A DNA stretch of 64,000 nucleotides from Clostridium sp. (GTDB lineage Bacteria > Bacillota_I > Bacilli_A > RF39 > UBA660), in assembly GCA_022010095.1 (NCBI GenBank), contig CP091739.1, positions 372,001-436,000 of the forward strand. Direction: 5' to 3'. Made by a program: the position numbers and the translations under genes. The notes beneath the pieces are model-generated. The model was not told where the DNA came from, made no database searches, and saw only the letters and a program-made list of their open reading frames with translations. Positions 21,164-31,823 of this stretch are shown piece by piece. Within the stretch, counting starts at the first letter, position 1. Each line of letters begins with the position of its first letter.

Positions 21164-21928
21164 ATGAATAAAAAAAGTGTGTTTTAGTAACAGGTTCTAG
21201 TATAGGACTTGGAGCATCAATAATAAGAAAATATGCAAGTATGGGATATAATACTATTATTACTTACAATAGTCATAAAGATGAAGCAATAAAATTACAA
21301 AAAGAAATAAAAGATAAATATAATACTGAATCTTTAGTAATAAAGTGTGATATATCAAAAAGAAGAAGATATAGAAAATTTAAGACAAGAAATAATAAAT
21401 AAATTTAATAAATTAGATGTTTTTAGTAAATAATGCTAGTATTGCGATTGATACAACATTTAGTGATAAAACAAAAAGAAAACTATATGAGAATATTAGA
21501 AGTTAATTTAGTTGGAACATTTCTTGTATCTAAAAATAATGTCTACTATAATGAATGATAATAGTAGTATTATAAATATAAGTTCAACAAATGGAATAGA
21601 TACTTATTATGAATATAGCCTTGATTATGATAGTTCTAAAGCAGGAATAATTAATTTAAGTCATAATCTAGCAAACTATTTAAGTCCTAAAATAAGAGTT
21701 AATACAATATGTCCTGGATGGATAAATACTCCTATGAATAAAGATATGGACACGAAATTTAGAAAACAAGAAGAAGATAAAATATTACTTAAGAGATTTG
21801 CTGAACCAAATGAAATTGCTAATCTTGTATATTTTATATCTAGTAATGATGCAAGTTATATAAATGATTCAGTTATAAGAATAGATGGTGGTAAAAAAAA
21901 TGTTAAAAACTTAATCAAAAATATATAG
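21164..21928 (+). CDS. Short-chain dehydrogenase/reductase
   Basis: About 245 residues. Rossmann motif VTGSSIGLGAS (TGxxxGxG), then LVNNASIA, a catalytic Ser in NISSTNGID and the YDSSK pair (YxxxK), and RVNTICPGWINTPMN near the C-terminus, ending in IDGGK. These are the elements of classical NAD(P)-dependent SDRs such as FabG-like reductases. The substrate is not predictable. GGAGG precedes the ATG. The gene overlaps the start of the PLP enzyme that follows. Confidence 0.85.
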
Positions 21929-23143
21929 AACTAGTTAATAATGAAGAAAAAAAATTAATAGATATTTTTTTAGTGAAATAGATAATAATACATTTAACAA
22001 TAGTAAAAAAAGTATTAGATGCTTTTTCATAAATATAATATAAGTGAAAGTGATTTAAATGGAACTACTGGATATGGTTATAATGATATTGGTAGAGATA
22101 AGATAGAAAGTATTTTTGCATATATTCTTGATACTGAAGATGCTCTTGTAAGAACACAAATAATATCTGGAAGTCATGCGATAAGTACTGCTTTATTTGC
22201 TATTTTAAGACCAAATGATACACTTTTAACAATAACAGGTACTCCATATGATACATTACATGAAGTCATTGGAATTAAGCCTAATAACAGTTCACTTATT
22301 AGTTATGGAATTAATTATAAAGAAATAGATTTAAAAAGATAATGATTTTTGATTATGATAAAATTAAAGAGAAAAATAGAAAATAATAATATTAAAATGA
22401 TACATATTCAAAGAAGTAGAGGCTACTCTCTTAGAGATTCATTAGATGTAAATAAAGTTAATAAAGTAATAAGTTTTTATCAAAAAAATATAAATAAAGA
22501 TATAATAATATTTGTAGATAATTGCTACTGTGAATTTGTAGAAACAATAAATCCTAAAAGCAGACTTAATCGCTGGAAGTTTAATAAAGAATTTAGGTGG
22601 CGGTATTGCTCGTAATGGTGGCTATATTGCTGGTAAAAAAGAACTTATAAAGTTATGTGCTGAAAGATTAAATGTGGTAGGAGAAGGAAAAGAAGTAGGA
22701 CCTAGTGGAAGTGCTAATCGTGAATTCTTACAAGGACTATACTTATCACCTTCTGTAGTATCTTCTGCTTTAAAAACTGCTATTCTAACAAGTAAAGTAT
22801 TAGAAACTCTAGGTTTTAAAGTAAGTCCAAGATATAATGAACATAGAGCTGATATAGTAGAACTAATATATTTTAATAATAGAGAACAAATGATCAAATA
22901 TGCTGAAGGAATCCAACATAGTGGAGCAATAGATGCAAATGTTAACCCTATTCCATCTCCTATGCCAGGTTACACTGATGAAATAATAATGGCTTCTTCT
23001 TCATTCATACAAGGAAGCTCAATAGAAATATCATGTGATGGACCATTAAGAGAACCATTCGTAATATATGAACAAGGAGCACTTACATATGAATATGGAA
23101 AAAAATATCACTTATTAATGCAATATCACATTTAAATGAATAA
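21900..23143 (+). CDS. Methionine-gamma-lyase-family PLP enzyme (YnbB/aluminium-resistance type)
   Basis: About 410 residues. Recognisable blocks: GTTGYGYNDIGRDKIE, SGSHAISTALFAILRPND, ITGTPYDTLHEVIG, IQRSRGYSLRDSL, IFVDNCYCEF, GGGIARNGGYIAGKKEL (the PLP-Lys neighbourhood) and VGPSGSANREFLQGLY. These fit the PLP family annotated as methionine gamma-lyase-like or aluminium-resistance protein; the true substrate in this family is unsettled. Several A-run errors break it. Overlap with the SDR gene implies one transcript. Confidence 0.85.
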
Positions 23144-23146
23144 ATA

Positions 23147-23181
23147 ACTCTCTTACTAATAAACTATTAGTAGGAGGTTTT
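23147..23181 (+). terminator. Terminator after the SDR/PLP operon
   Basis: CTTACTAAT/ATTAGTAGG stem with an AAAC loop and seven T on the plus strand. The AGGAGG on its 3' side also serves as ribosome site for the next small gene. Confidence 0.7.
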
Positions 23182-23186
23182 TTTAT

Positions 23187-23443
23187 TTGAAAAAAAGAAC
23201 TACTTAAGAACTATATATCAAAACTAACTAAACAAGATATAATAAACTATTTAAGTAAAGAATGTATACCAGCATCAAATGAAGAAATAGATATGATATA
23301 TAATGCTATTAAGAATGACTATGAAGAGATATTAGAAACTAATTTCATGAATTATATTTCAAATTATAAATTAAATTTTTAATCCAGATCTTTATAGAAC
23401 AATAATAGAAAAAAATATAACCAATATAAAAAAAGTTTATTGA
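23187..23443 (+). CDS. Small hypothetical helical protein (TTG start)
   Basis: About 82 residues beginning at TTG behind GGAGG: LKKELLKNYISKLTKQDIIN, then EEIDMIYNAIKNDYEEILET and NPDLYRTIIEKYNQYKK. All helix-forming, soluble, strongly charged. It lies in the shadow of the upstream terminator, so it may be read only at low level. No family recognised. Confidence 0.5.
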
Positions 23444-23466
23444 ATAAAATCAGTAAACTTTTTTTA
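23435..23466. terminator. Bidirectional terminator between convergent genes
   Basis: AGTTTA/TAAACT stem with A run on the left and T run on the right; both convergent genes have their stop codons in or at the stem. Confidence 0.7.
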
Positions 23467-24332
23467 TTTCTAATACTCTCTATTTCCATTTTATATGGAG
23501 CATAAGCATCTTTTATTATTTCTATTTATATATGGTGTTTCTAATATAAAAAGGTATTCCTTCTAATCTATTATTATAAACAACATTAATTAAGTTATCA
23601 AATCCAATAGTGCCATATCCAATATTAGCATGTCTATCTTTATGACTTCCAATAGGATTTAAACTATCATTTACATGAACACATTTTTATTTTTATTAAT
23701 GCCTATCTTTCTATCAAATTCATCTAAAAAAATTCGTTAAATTTAGCTATATCAACACCAGAATCATTCATATGACAAGTATCTATACATACGCCAACTC
23801 TATCTTTATCATTTATTTTGTCAATAACACTTTTAAGTTCATCAATAGAAGTACCTACCTCATTACCTTTACCAGCCATATATTCTAAAAAGTATCATTA
23901 CATCAGTAGTTTTTTTCATATATTTTTATTTATACCTTCAGCAATATTAGAAATAGCTTCTTCTTTTTATACATGTAGTAGCACTACCAGGATGAAGAAC
24001 TATTTTATCTAGTCCTAATTCTTTTTACTCTATTTAATTCATTTATTAAGAATTCTATATAAAATTCATATTTTTTTCATCACTTTTTATTAGCTAAATT
24101 AACTATATATGGAGCATGAACGATAACATTCTTAGGATTAATATTATTTTTCAAGCATAACTTTAAATGCTTCATATGTATATTCATCATTTATACCACT
24201 TCTTATAGTACTTTGAGCACCACCTGTATATATCATAAATGTATTTGCATTATAACTAAGTGCTTCAAGTGCACTACCAAGTAATTGTTTCTTACTATTA
24301 AAACTAACATGACTACCTATTATTAAATTCAT
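23450..24332 (-). CDS. nfo: Endonuclease IV (AP endonuclease)
   Basis: About 290 residues. Start [11 protein letters not shown], then [25 protein letters not shown], a LENMAGxG-type block ([10 protein letters not shown]), [14 protein letters not shown] and [20 protein letters not shown]. The His, Asp and Glu residues of these blocks bind the three zinc ions. The enzyme cuts DNA at abasic sites in base-excision repair. GGTGATG precedes the ATG. The gene is broken by at least six run-length errors but every motif survives. Confidence 0.92.
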
Positions 24333-24373
24333 TTTACATCACCAATAACATTATAAAATATTTTTTCAAAATA

Positions 24374-24392
24374 AAAAAGCCCTAAGGCTCTA
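24374..24392 (-). terminator. Terminator after pseudopilin 1
   Basis: AGCC/GGCT stem with six T on the minus strand, 13 bases after the stop. Confidence 0.65.
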
Positions 24393-24404
24393 TTTAAATA
24401 ATTA

Positions 24405-24869
24405 CTATTGTGCTACAACATCTTTAGCATTAAATTCATTACTATCAGTTTTAGTAAATGTATACTTATAAGTTCCATCATAAGAGAAAACTTTCTTAAC
24501 ATCACCATGAGCAAAGATTAAATTCTACGTAAAAAGAAGTTAAATTTCCAGCATCTTTTTGAAATTATACAATACTTACTAGAAGTATAATCAGCTGGGC
24601 TATTTTCACAATCAACTGTAGTTACAGAAGCAGCATCAGCAGCTTCACTTACCTTTGAATCTTTAATGGCATAATTAGTATATTTACCAAAATTAGCTAA
24701 ATATTGTTGTTGAGCAATTCTTATCATATCTTTTGTTTCAGTAGCAAATGTATCTTTTTTAGCATTGTTAAACATTCCTAAAACATTTGGTACAGCTACT
24801 AATACTAATATAGCAAGAATAGCAATAACAGCTAATAATTCAACTAACGTAAAACCTTGTCTTTTTCAT
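24405..24869 (-). CDS. Pseudopilin 1 (class III signal, comGC-like)
   Basis: About 150 residues. Start MKKQGFTLVELLAVIAIL: the basic leader, cleavage after Gly, Phe at +1, Glu at +5 and the long hydrophobic helix of type IV pilin-like proteins. Then VLGMFNNAKKDTFATETKDM, IRIAQQQYLANFGKY, a Cys pair (VDCENSP, SKYCIISK) that could form a disulfide, and a C-terminal beta region with DGTYKYTFTKTDSNEFNAK. Such proteins are processed by a prepilin peptidase and build short pili or competence filaments. Two run-length errors. It carries its own consensus promoter. Confidence 0.85.
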
Positions 24870-24911
24870 AATAAATACCTCATTCCTTTCTATATTATCT
24901 TTACAATATTA

Positions 24912-24940
24912 ATTATAATTTAATTATAAAAATATGTCAA
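24912..24940 (-). promoter_or_regulatory. Consensus promoter of pseudopilin 1
   Basis: TTGACA and TATAAT separated by 17 bases on the minus strand, both perfect. The leader after it (TTGTAAAGATAATATAGAAA and GGAATGAGGTATTTATT) is nearly identical to that of pseudopilin 3. Confidence 0.85.
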
Positions 24941-25016
24941 TCATGACAATAATATTTTTTTAATTTATATATCATTTACACTAAATTAGTAAAATATTTC
25001 TATACAAGCTTTTTGG

Positions 25017-25495
25017 CTATTTAATTTTTATAATATCAAACGTACCATCAATAGAAGAATCAAAATCATAATAATACATATCATTAAAAAGAATAAATAG
25101 TTTTTAACTTCTGCTTTTAAAGCATCAAAAAGTAATTATAAAGCCTTTTTAAATTAGTGCCTTTTTCTTTTTAATTTTACAATACTTTTTTTAACATTTA
25201 TAACTTTCCCATTAGAATCAGTTATAACCTCTGGACCACTAGATACTGTACACTCTTTTGTATCTATAATTTTTGAGTTTTTATCTTTTGAACCTTCCAT
25301 AGCATAATAATTCCACTTACCAAAATTAGATAAAAATTGTTGCTGAGCAATTCTTACCATATCTTTTGTTTCAGTGGCAAATGTATCCTTCTTAGCATTA
25401 TTAAACATACTAAGTACATTTGGAACAGCAATAATAACAAAAAAATAGTTAATAATTCTACAATAGCAAAAACCTTGTTTTTTCATAATAATCAT
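25017..25495 (-). CDS. Pseudopilin 2, with shortened hydrophobic helix
   Basis: About 150 residues. The leader reads MKKQGFAIVELLTIFVIIAV after correction, so the helix lacks about ten residues compared with pseudopilins 1 and 3, before joining the same VPNVLSMFNNAKKDTFATE. The middle shares IAQQQFLSNFGKWNYYAMEG; the variable Cys segment is TKECTVSSGPEV; the tail ends DFDSSIDGTFDIIKIK. The -10 of its promoter is lost. Shortened helix and weak promoter suggest decay or a minor pilin read from pseudopilin 3. Start could be 25495 or the Met three codons in. Confidence 0.7.
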
Positions 25496-25600
25496 TCAAC
25501 TCCTTTTTTTATAATGTCTTTACAACGTCACCAAAATTATCAAAAATATGTCAATAATAATGACATATTAATTTTTTTAAATTTAACATTTTTTTATAAA

Positions 25601-26101
25601 TTAATCTTGTGCTACAACACTTTTTAGCATCAAATGTTCCATCAGTAGAAGAATCAAAATTATATTTATAAGTTCCATCAGTAGATGTTACAGTTTTTAC
25701 ATCACCTTTAGAAGGTTCAAATGTAATTATAAAGTTTGTCAAATTTCCAGCATCTTTACTAATTTTGCAATAAGTAGTTGTATTAGTGCCTGTTACAGCA
25801 TTTCCATTTTGATCTTTCTTAACTACTGTTTCAGGTCCAACTGTTGAAGAACATACAGTAAATTGTAATGTTTCAGTTGCAGTTTTTGAACCATCAATAG
25901 CGTAACTATTCCATTTACCAAAGTCTGCTAAATATTGTTGTTGAGCAATTCTTATCATATCTTTTTGTTTCAGTAGCAAATGTATCTTTTTTTAGCATTG
26001 TTAAACATTCCTAAAACATTTGGTACAGCTACTAATACTAATATAGCAAGAATAGCAATAACAGCTAATAACTCTACTAAAGTAAAACCTTTCTTGTTCA
26101 T
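25601..26101 (-). CDS. Pseudopilin 3
   Basis: About 160 residues. MNKKGFTLVELLAVIAIL leader, NNAKKDTFATETKDMIRIAQ, YLADFGKWNSYAIDGSK, Cys pair in FTVCSSTVG and TTYCKISKDAGNL, and a tail DGTYKYNFDSSTDGTFDAK ending SVVAQD. Closest to pseudopilin 1 in both ends. It has a separate perfect promoter and a GAATGAGGT leader, so each copy is an independent transcription unit or the head of a short operon. Confidence 0.85.
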
Positions 26102-26143
26102 AATAAATACCTCATTCCTTTCCATATTATCTTTACAATATTA

Positions 26144-26172
26144 ATTATAAATTATAAGAATTTATATGTCAA
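26144..26172 (-). promoter_or_regulatory. Consensus promoter of pseudopilin 3
   Basis: TTGACA and TATAAT at 17-base spacing on the minus strand, matching the pseudopilin 1 promoter in strength and leader sequence. Confidence 0.85.
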
Positions 26173-26205
26173 TGAATTATGACAAAATAATTTTTTTATG
26201 ATTAT

Positions 26206-26698
26206 TTAATATTTGCAAAAATCAAATACACCATCAACAGAAGAATCAAACTTATATAAATGTATTCCATCAAATGAATATACAGTTTTTTTATTTCACC
26301 ACTAGATTCATCAAAAGTAACTATAAAAACTTTTTTTAATATTATTTCACTATTATTATATATTCTACAATATTCTTTTAATATTTCCATTAGAATCAAT
26401 TGGCACATCAATACCACTAGTTGATGTACATTCTTTAGTAGTTATAATATTTAAATTATTATCTTTTGAACCATCTAAAGCATAATAATCCCATTCGCCA
26501 AAATTACCCATATATTGTTGTTGAGTATTTAATATCATTCTTTTTGTTTCAATAACAAATCTGTCATTACTAATATTAGTAGTAGTTGTATTATTATCAA
26601 CCTTATTATCATTATTAAATATTTCTATCAATTTTGGAACAATAAAAATAACAAAAGCTATCAATATTACAAATATAATAATACTTTCTTTTTTTCAT
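26206..26698 (-). CDS. Pseudopilin-related protein lacking the prepilin signal
   Basis: About 160 residues. The N-terminus MKKKESIIIFVILIAFVIFI is a plain membrane anchor without G/F-T-L-V-E. The rest is clearly homologous to the three pseudopilins: FVIETKRMILNTQQQYMGNF, GEWDYYALDGSKDN, TKECTSTSGIDV, and a tail with FDSSVDGVFDFCKY. It would not be cut by prepilin peptidase and should stay in the membrane. Either an anchor or base component for the filament or a diverging duplicate. Confidence 0.65.
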
Positions 26699-26808
26699 AA
26701 ATAACATCTCATTTCTGTATATAATCTTACGATATTAATTATAAATTAATAAAAAAATTATAAATCAATAACTTTATACACAACATTGTAAATAATATAT
26801 AATGTAAA

Positions 26809-27034
26809 CTATTCATTAGAAAGGTTTATTATTTTAGTTACTAAATCAACTGTATCAACAAAATTATCTACTTTATCTATGGTTCTAAGTTTATATTTCT
26901 TTTTCATTTCTTTAACAAAAAGTATCATACGAAGATGGATTTCTATTAAGCTCTTTATACCAGTTAGAATTCTCTCTTAAATACTTTTTAAATCTAGGAT
27001 CTTTATCAAGTTTCTCTTTTACTTCTTTATACAT
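26809..27034 (-). CDS. ylbE: YlbE-like protein
   Basis: About 75 residues with one frame break. MYKEVKEKLDKDPRFKKYLR and ENSNWYKELNRNP match the short YlbE-like proteins of Bacilli (KPxLxxFLRxHPxWYRxLxRxP pattern). Function unknown. Its ATG overlaps the stop of the ylbD-like gene (TAATG), the same order as in Bacillus. Confidence 0.65.
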
Positions 27035-27398
27035 TATTTATCTTCCCCAAAGAAAGTATCAATCTTTTCTTCTTTTGCTTCTACCTTTTCTTCATCTTTC
27101 TTACTATCTCTTGTTAATTCTTCTACAAGAGACATAGCCTTTTGAAGTGAACCAATGTTTTCTTCAAGAGAATCTAAATTAATATTTTTTTAAGAGTACT
27201 TAATATTCCTTTTTATATTAATACTATCTTTTTATATCATCTTTTTATATATTTATTCCATACATCCATATCTTCTCCATATATATCATAAAGTTCATAA
27301 AAAAAGATTGCCATGTTACTTTATTTTTTTATGTACATAATCTACAAATTCAGGATGATTAGAAACGAATTTTTTTAAATTTATCTATCTTTTTCCAT
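27034..27398 (-). CDS. ylbD: YlbD-like coat protein
   Basis: About 118 residues across several breaks. KFVSNHPEFVDYVHKNKVTW and QSFYELYDIYGEDMDVWNKY match the YlbD family (HPxLVxxVRxGxxTWQxFYExWxLYGE pattern), annotated as putative spore coat proteins. The C-terminal 50 residues are acidic and helical (EENIGSLQKAMSLVEEL). No clear ribosome site precedes the ATG. Gene order with ylbE supports the call. Confidence 0.65.
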
Positions 27399-27412
27399 AT
27401 TAAATTATATTA

Positions 27413-27447
27413 AAAAAAGAAGCAAATTATGAATTACTTCTCTTTAA
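27413..27447 (-). terminator. Terminator after ftsQ-like gene
   Basis: GAAGTAA/TTGCTTC-type stem with seven T on the minus strand, containing the stop codon of the gene at its 5' edge. Confidence 0.6.
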
Positions 27448-28127
27448 TCTCAAAATAGTTTCCACTATCTAAATATAATATACCCTTTTTTTATTATCAA
27501 CCTTTTTTTATTATTTCAACATATTTATTTAAAAGTTCTGCTTTTTGATACAGTAATATATACCATATTACCATCATTCATATAAAGTAAGAATCTTTTT
27601 ATCATCATATGAAGTCTTACTATATTCTATTTCACTTATCATATCAAGTATACTCTCATCTACATTACTTAACTTTTTAACAAAGTTTTTCTCTATATCT
27701 TCTGGAATATAATTAATTAATGTAGGAACTCCCATTATATTATCAAGTTTATAATTATTATTATCAGATGCTTTATATGTATCAGTACTTCTTACATAAT
27801 AAAAGTATTTTTCTTTTTCTTTAATATCAATTTCTAATATAAATCCATATTTCTTTTTTTAATAGTAACATCTTCAATTAGATCTAAATTAAGTAATTTT
27901 TTTCTTTAATCTTTTTTTCTATTTAATAATATAAACTTAGGATAATCTTCTATACCTGAAGTATAAATTATATCATCATCACTATAATAACTATTATTAA
28001 GTATAACTATATTTTTTTGTCTTAATAGATAATAAGTGTGAAATAAACATATATAATAAGAATAGAAATATTATAAAGAATAAGAATTTCTTAAAAATTA
28101 AATTTTTCTCTTAATCTTTTTTTGCAT
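27434..28127 (-). CDS. ftsQ: Cell-division protein FtsQ/DivIB-like
   Basis: About 225 residues. Short basic N-terminus (MQKKIKRK), one helix, then a POTRA-like segment: NIVILNNSYYSDDDIIYTSG, ILLNRKKIKEKLLNL and IEDVTIKKRYGF. The beta domain ends KKGILYLDSGNYFEIK, typical of DivIB. The protein links septal wall synthesis to the divisome. It overlaps the end of murG by about 35 bases, and murG-ftsQ is a normal pairing in the dcw cluster. AAAGGA precedes the ATG. Sequence identity in this family is low, so the call relies on architecture and context. Confidence 0.75.
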
Positions 28128-29229
28128 TCTTTTCCTTTATGATAGTTTTTAATATTATTTACTATTAAAGTGCTAGACGACATATCTTTTTATTTCTTTT
28201 TAAATTACTTTTTTTATTTCTTTTTAAAGTATTTTTCATCAAATATTTCATCTATTGCTTTAATAAGTGTATTTTTTTATCTAAATCTTTTTTTCTTCAA
28301 TAAGAATACTTATCTTTTTTTATTAACTAAATCAAGTCCATTATAATATTGATGATTATTAGCTACATAAGGACTTGGTATTAATATTGATGGCGTTTTA
28401 GTTGCCATTATTTCTGCGATAGTTGAAGCACCAGCTCTTGATATAATTAAGTCTGCACTTTTCATTAGACTTGGTAGATTCTCAAAAAAAGGTATAATTT
28501 TAGTACTTTTTAGGTACAATTAAATTATTATTTAAATCTGCATAACTTTTTTTACCTGTTATAAATAAAATTTCAGTGTCATCTCTTTCATAACTTCTTA
28601 AAAAATCAAGTAATCTTTCATTAACAGAAGTACTACCAAGAGAACCCATCACTATTATTATAAGTTTTTTATCTTTAGAAAATCCTAAATCTGTTTTTAT
28701 TATACTTTTTTTGTTTCAATTGCTCTTTGGCTAACTGGATTTCCTGTATATATAATATATTTTTACATTTAAGTTTTTCTAGTTCCATCTTTAAATGATA
28801 CGAATACTGCATCTACTTTAGATGATAAAAATATATTTGTTTTACCAGGTAACATATTTTTGTTCATGAAGAAATACGCTTATTCCTTTCTTCTTAGTCG
28901 CTAAACATACTGGTAAAGTTACATAACCACCAAATGCGATAACTGCATCAGGTTTAAATTCGTCCATTATCTTTAAACATTTTCTTATATGAAGAACTAA
29001 TACATTTAATATTTTTTTGATATCTCTAATTATATTAGTTTTTAGAAAGACCATATATTTCCAGTCCTTCATATGGAATACCCATGCTTGGAATTAAATC
29101 GCTTTCCATTCTATCTTTAGTTCCAATATATAAGTATTCATTACTTTTATCCTTTTTTATTTCATCAAGCACTGATAAAGCTGGATAAATATGACCTCCA
29201 GTTCCACCAGCAGTTAAAATAAATTTCAT
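28091..29229 (-). CDS. murG: MurG, lipid II-forming GlcNAc transferase
   Basis: About 370 residues, family length. Start [20 protein letters not shown] holds the Gly-rich loop. [58 protein letters not shown] and [13 protein letters not shown] follow in the correct order; the last three surround the UDP-GlcNAc site. The enzyme adds GlcNAc to lipid I at the inner face of the membrane. GAGGTG precedes the ATG. Five or more run-length errors. Confidence 0.93.
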
Positions 29230-29256
29230 GGATTATACACCTCACTCATAAATATA

Positions 29257-30064
29257 TTATATACCATAATTAGATTTTTTTGCATTAATTCTATTATTTT
29301 TTTCACGAAGTAACTTGTTAGCATCTTCTAAATCCATATTAGATACATCTATAGGATCACCTATTCTTGTGATTAATTGATTTGGTTCTCCATTATAATC
29401 TCCTACTGTCGCATAGGGAATAATTAAAGAGTTTGTTTTCTTCGCAAGAGATACTGCTCCAAACTTAAATGGTAGTAATAATGATTCTTTGTATTCTTCT
29501 TTAGTTATTATTTTTCTTCTTTAATAATTTAAGTAAAGATATATCTGGTTCAAGTATATAATCTTTTTAACTCATCTTTAGTAATTTTTATGATTATTAG
29601 ATAACTCTATAAGTAAATTAACTTGTGTAGTTCTTGTACATTTATTTTTAAGTTTATCAAGTACTTCAGCGTGAGAAATGCCAAGTATTTTAGCAACTTT
29701 ATCTATTTCTACTTCTTTAGATGTTACTTCATTACGAGTTCCTTCTGGAAAAAAAGACCTATTGCTCCTTTATTATTAAGTATTTCTCTTGCTTCACTTT
29801 TTAGCAATTTTCATCATGTATACTTCTATCAACTGGAATACACCCAGCCATTCTATAGAACCATTCTTTTTTACCTTTAAAGTATTCATCTTTAGCAAGC
29901 ATATGGACTACTCTTTTAGTTGCGATAAGAGCATTATATTGATCATCTACATGTCTATGATTACCACATACTACTATACCACCTTTTTCTGGAATATTTT
30001 TCTTTCCCAAATACAACTGGATGATATTTATTTTTTTAAATTTAATTGTTACAAATGGTCTCAT
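29257..30064 (-). CDS. 1-acylglycerol-3-phosphate-type acyltransferase with an insertion
   Basis: PlsC-type enzyme: GNHRHVDDQYN gives HX4D, GCIPVDRSIHDEN is block II and GLFPEGTRNEV is block III. Instead of passing straight to the LLPFKFGAVSLA block, about 75 helical residues intervene (KVAKILGISHAEVLDKLKN, LLIELSNNHK and more). After that the fold resumes with SLLLPFKFGAVSLAKKT and LIIPYATVGDY. The family acylates lysophosphatidic acid. Upstream, KKEFGYKLMRPFVTIKFK reads on in frame from the ligase if one A is removed, so this is probably the C-terminal half of a fusion. Otherwise it starts at ATG 30064 with no ribosome site. Confidence 0.75.
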
Positions 30065-31823
30065 TAATTTATAACCAAATTCTTTTTTTGTGAATCACTT
30101 TTTCTTCTTCATCTTCATCTTCTCCATTCATTAATTCTTTATATGATATTTTTACCTAGTTTAGTTTTTAGGAAGTTCACGTCTATATCCATAAGCATAA
30201 GGAAGAGCATATGATGCAATATTCTTTTCACAATACTCTTTTAATACTTTTTCTTAATTTCGCTTTTTAAGAAAAAGTCCTTCTTTTAAAAACAATATAT
30301 ACTTTTTATTACTTCTTTTTTATATGGATGAGGAACTCCTACTACTGAACATGCTTCTACATAAGGGTGTTTAAGTATTATTTGTTCTATTTGTCCTGGA
30401 TATATATTATATCCACTTGAAACAATCATTCTTTTGGCTCTTGATTTAAAATATACAAATCCATCACTATCCATATATCCAAGATCACCACTATGTAACC
30501 ATACTTTACCATCTTTATGTGTCTTTAATACATTATCTGTTTCTTCTTTATCATTTAAATATTCTTTCATAACAGTAGGTCCACATATACATATTTCACC
30601 AACTTCACCACTTAAACACTCCTTATTATTAGTGTCAAATATACGAATGATTGTATCAGGACAAGGTATACCTATACTACCTTCTTTCACTGTTTCTTTT
30701 GGCATCATAGTTACACCAGCAGTACATTCAGTCATACCATATGCAGTTCTAACATGAGTTTCACATCCATGTTCACTTAAGAATTTATCTATTCTCACCT
30801 GTAGTTCATCATTTAATGAATCCCCTCCACATATAATACATTTTATAAATGATAAATTTTCTTTTTTGAGTTTTTTACTTTTAGTAAGTCCTTCAAGTAC
30901 ACTAGGTACACATGCTAAAAATATTAGGCTTATATTTAAGTAATGTTTCATCAAACTTTTTAGGATTAACACTAGGTAATATAATTGCTGCCCCACCTGA
31001 TACTAAAGTTGCATGGAATGTACATCCAAGACCAAATCCATGAAATATTGGCATTATTGCTAAAATACTTATACCATTTCCAAGACACTTATTTATTTCA
31101 AGCTCACTTAATACAAGAGAATTAAAAATTCATATGAGTAAGAACTATTCCTTTTGGTTTACCAGTAGTTCCTCCACTATGTAATATAGCAGCAGTATCT
31201 TCACCTGTACCAGTATCTTTAATAACTTCATGATAATTCTTTGCTTCATTTAAGAAACTTGAATACATTATAACATCTTTATCAGGTTTTAATACATTTC
31301 TACCATTTGTTAATTTATAACCGAGTTTAGTTACAATATCCATACTTTCACTTATAGGTAAATAAATTACATTAAGTACATTTATATCATCTTTAATATT
31401 AAATAATTTTTTTGATATGCAAGATCACATACAATAACATACTTACTACTAGTTAAATTAATATCATGTTTAAATTCTTCTTCACTAGATAGTGGATGTA
31501 TCATATTACATATAGCACCTATTCTATTTAACGCATAAAAACATATAATTGCTTCTGGTGTATTAGGCATAATTATAGATACAACATCACTCTTTTTTTA
31601 ACACCAAGTTTTATAAAAAGCACGACTACATGTATCAATCTTCATAAGAAAACTTTTTATATGTAACTTTATTTCCAAAATAAGTATATGCAATATTAGA
31701 TGGATATTTTTAAAGCACATTTTTCTAATTAAAGAATACATAGATGTATTTGGATATTCAATATGAGCTTTCATATCTTTATAATACTTATACCATGAAT
31801 AATTATTATTTTCTTTTTAACAT
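30064..31823 (-). CDS. AMP-forming acyl-CoA/acyl-ACP ligase
   Basis: About 590 residues for this part. ATG at 31823 follows AAAGGAG. AMP-binding P loop LHSGGTTGKPKGIVLTHMN, then CVPSVLEGLTKSKK, TAYGMTECTAGVTMMP (adenine-side motif), WLHSGDLGYMDSDGF (ribose-binding Asp), SRAKRMIVSSGYNIYPGQIE and, near the end, LPKTKLGKISYKEL with the catalytic Lys. It activates a fatty acid via acyl-AMP. Placed between two PlsC-type domains it recalls Aas, which recycles lysophospholipid with host or released fatty acids. Six or more run-length errors. Confidence 0.85.

Noticed and set aside
23818..24012. Plus-strand open frame of 64 residues
   Set aside because: Antisense to the endonuclease IV gene with all its motifs on the other strand.
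30434..30757. Plus-strand open frame of 107 residues
   Set aside because: Antisense to the acyl-CoA ligase, whose motifs are unambiguous.
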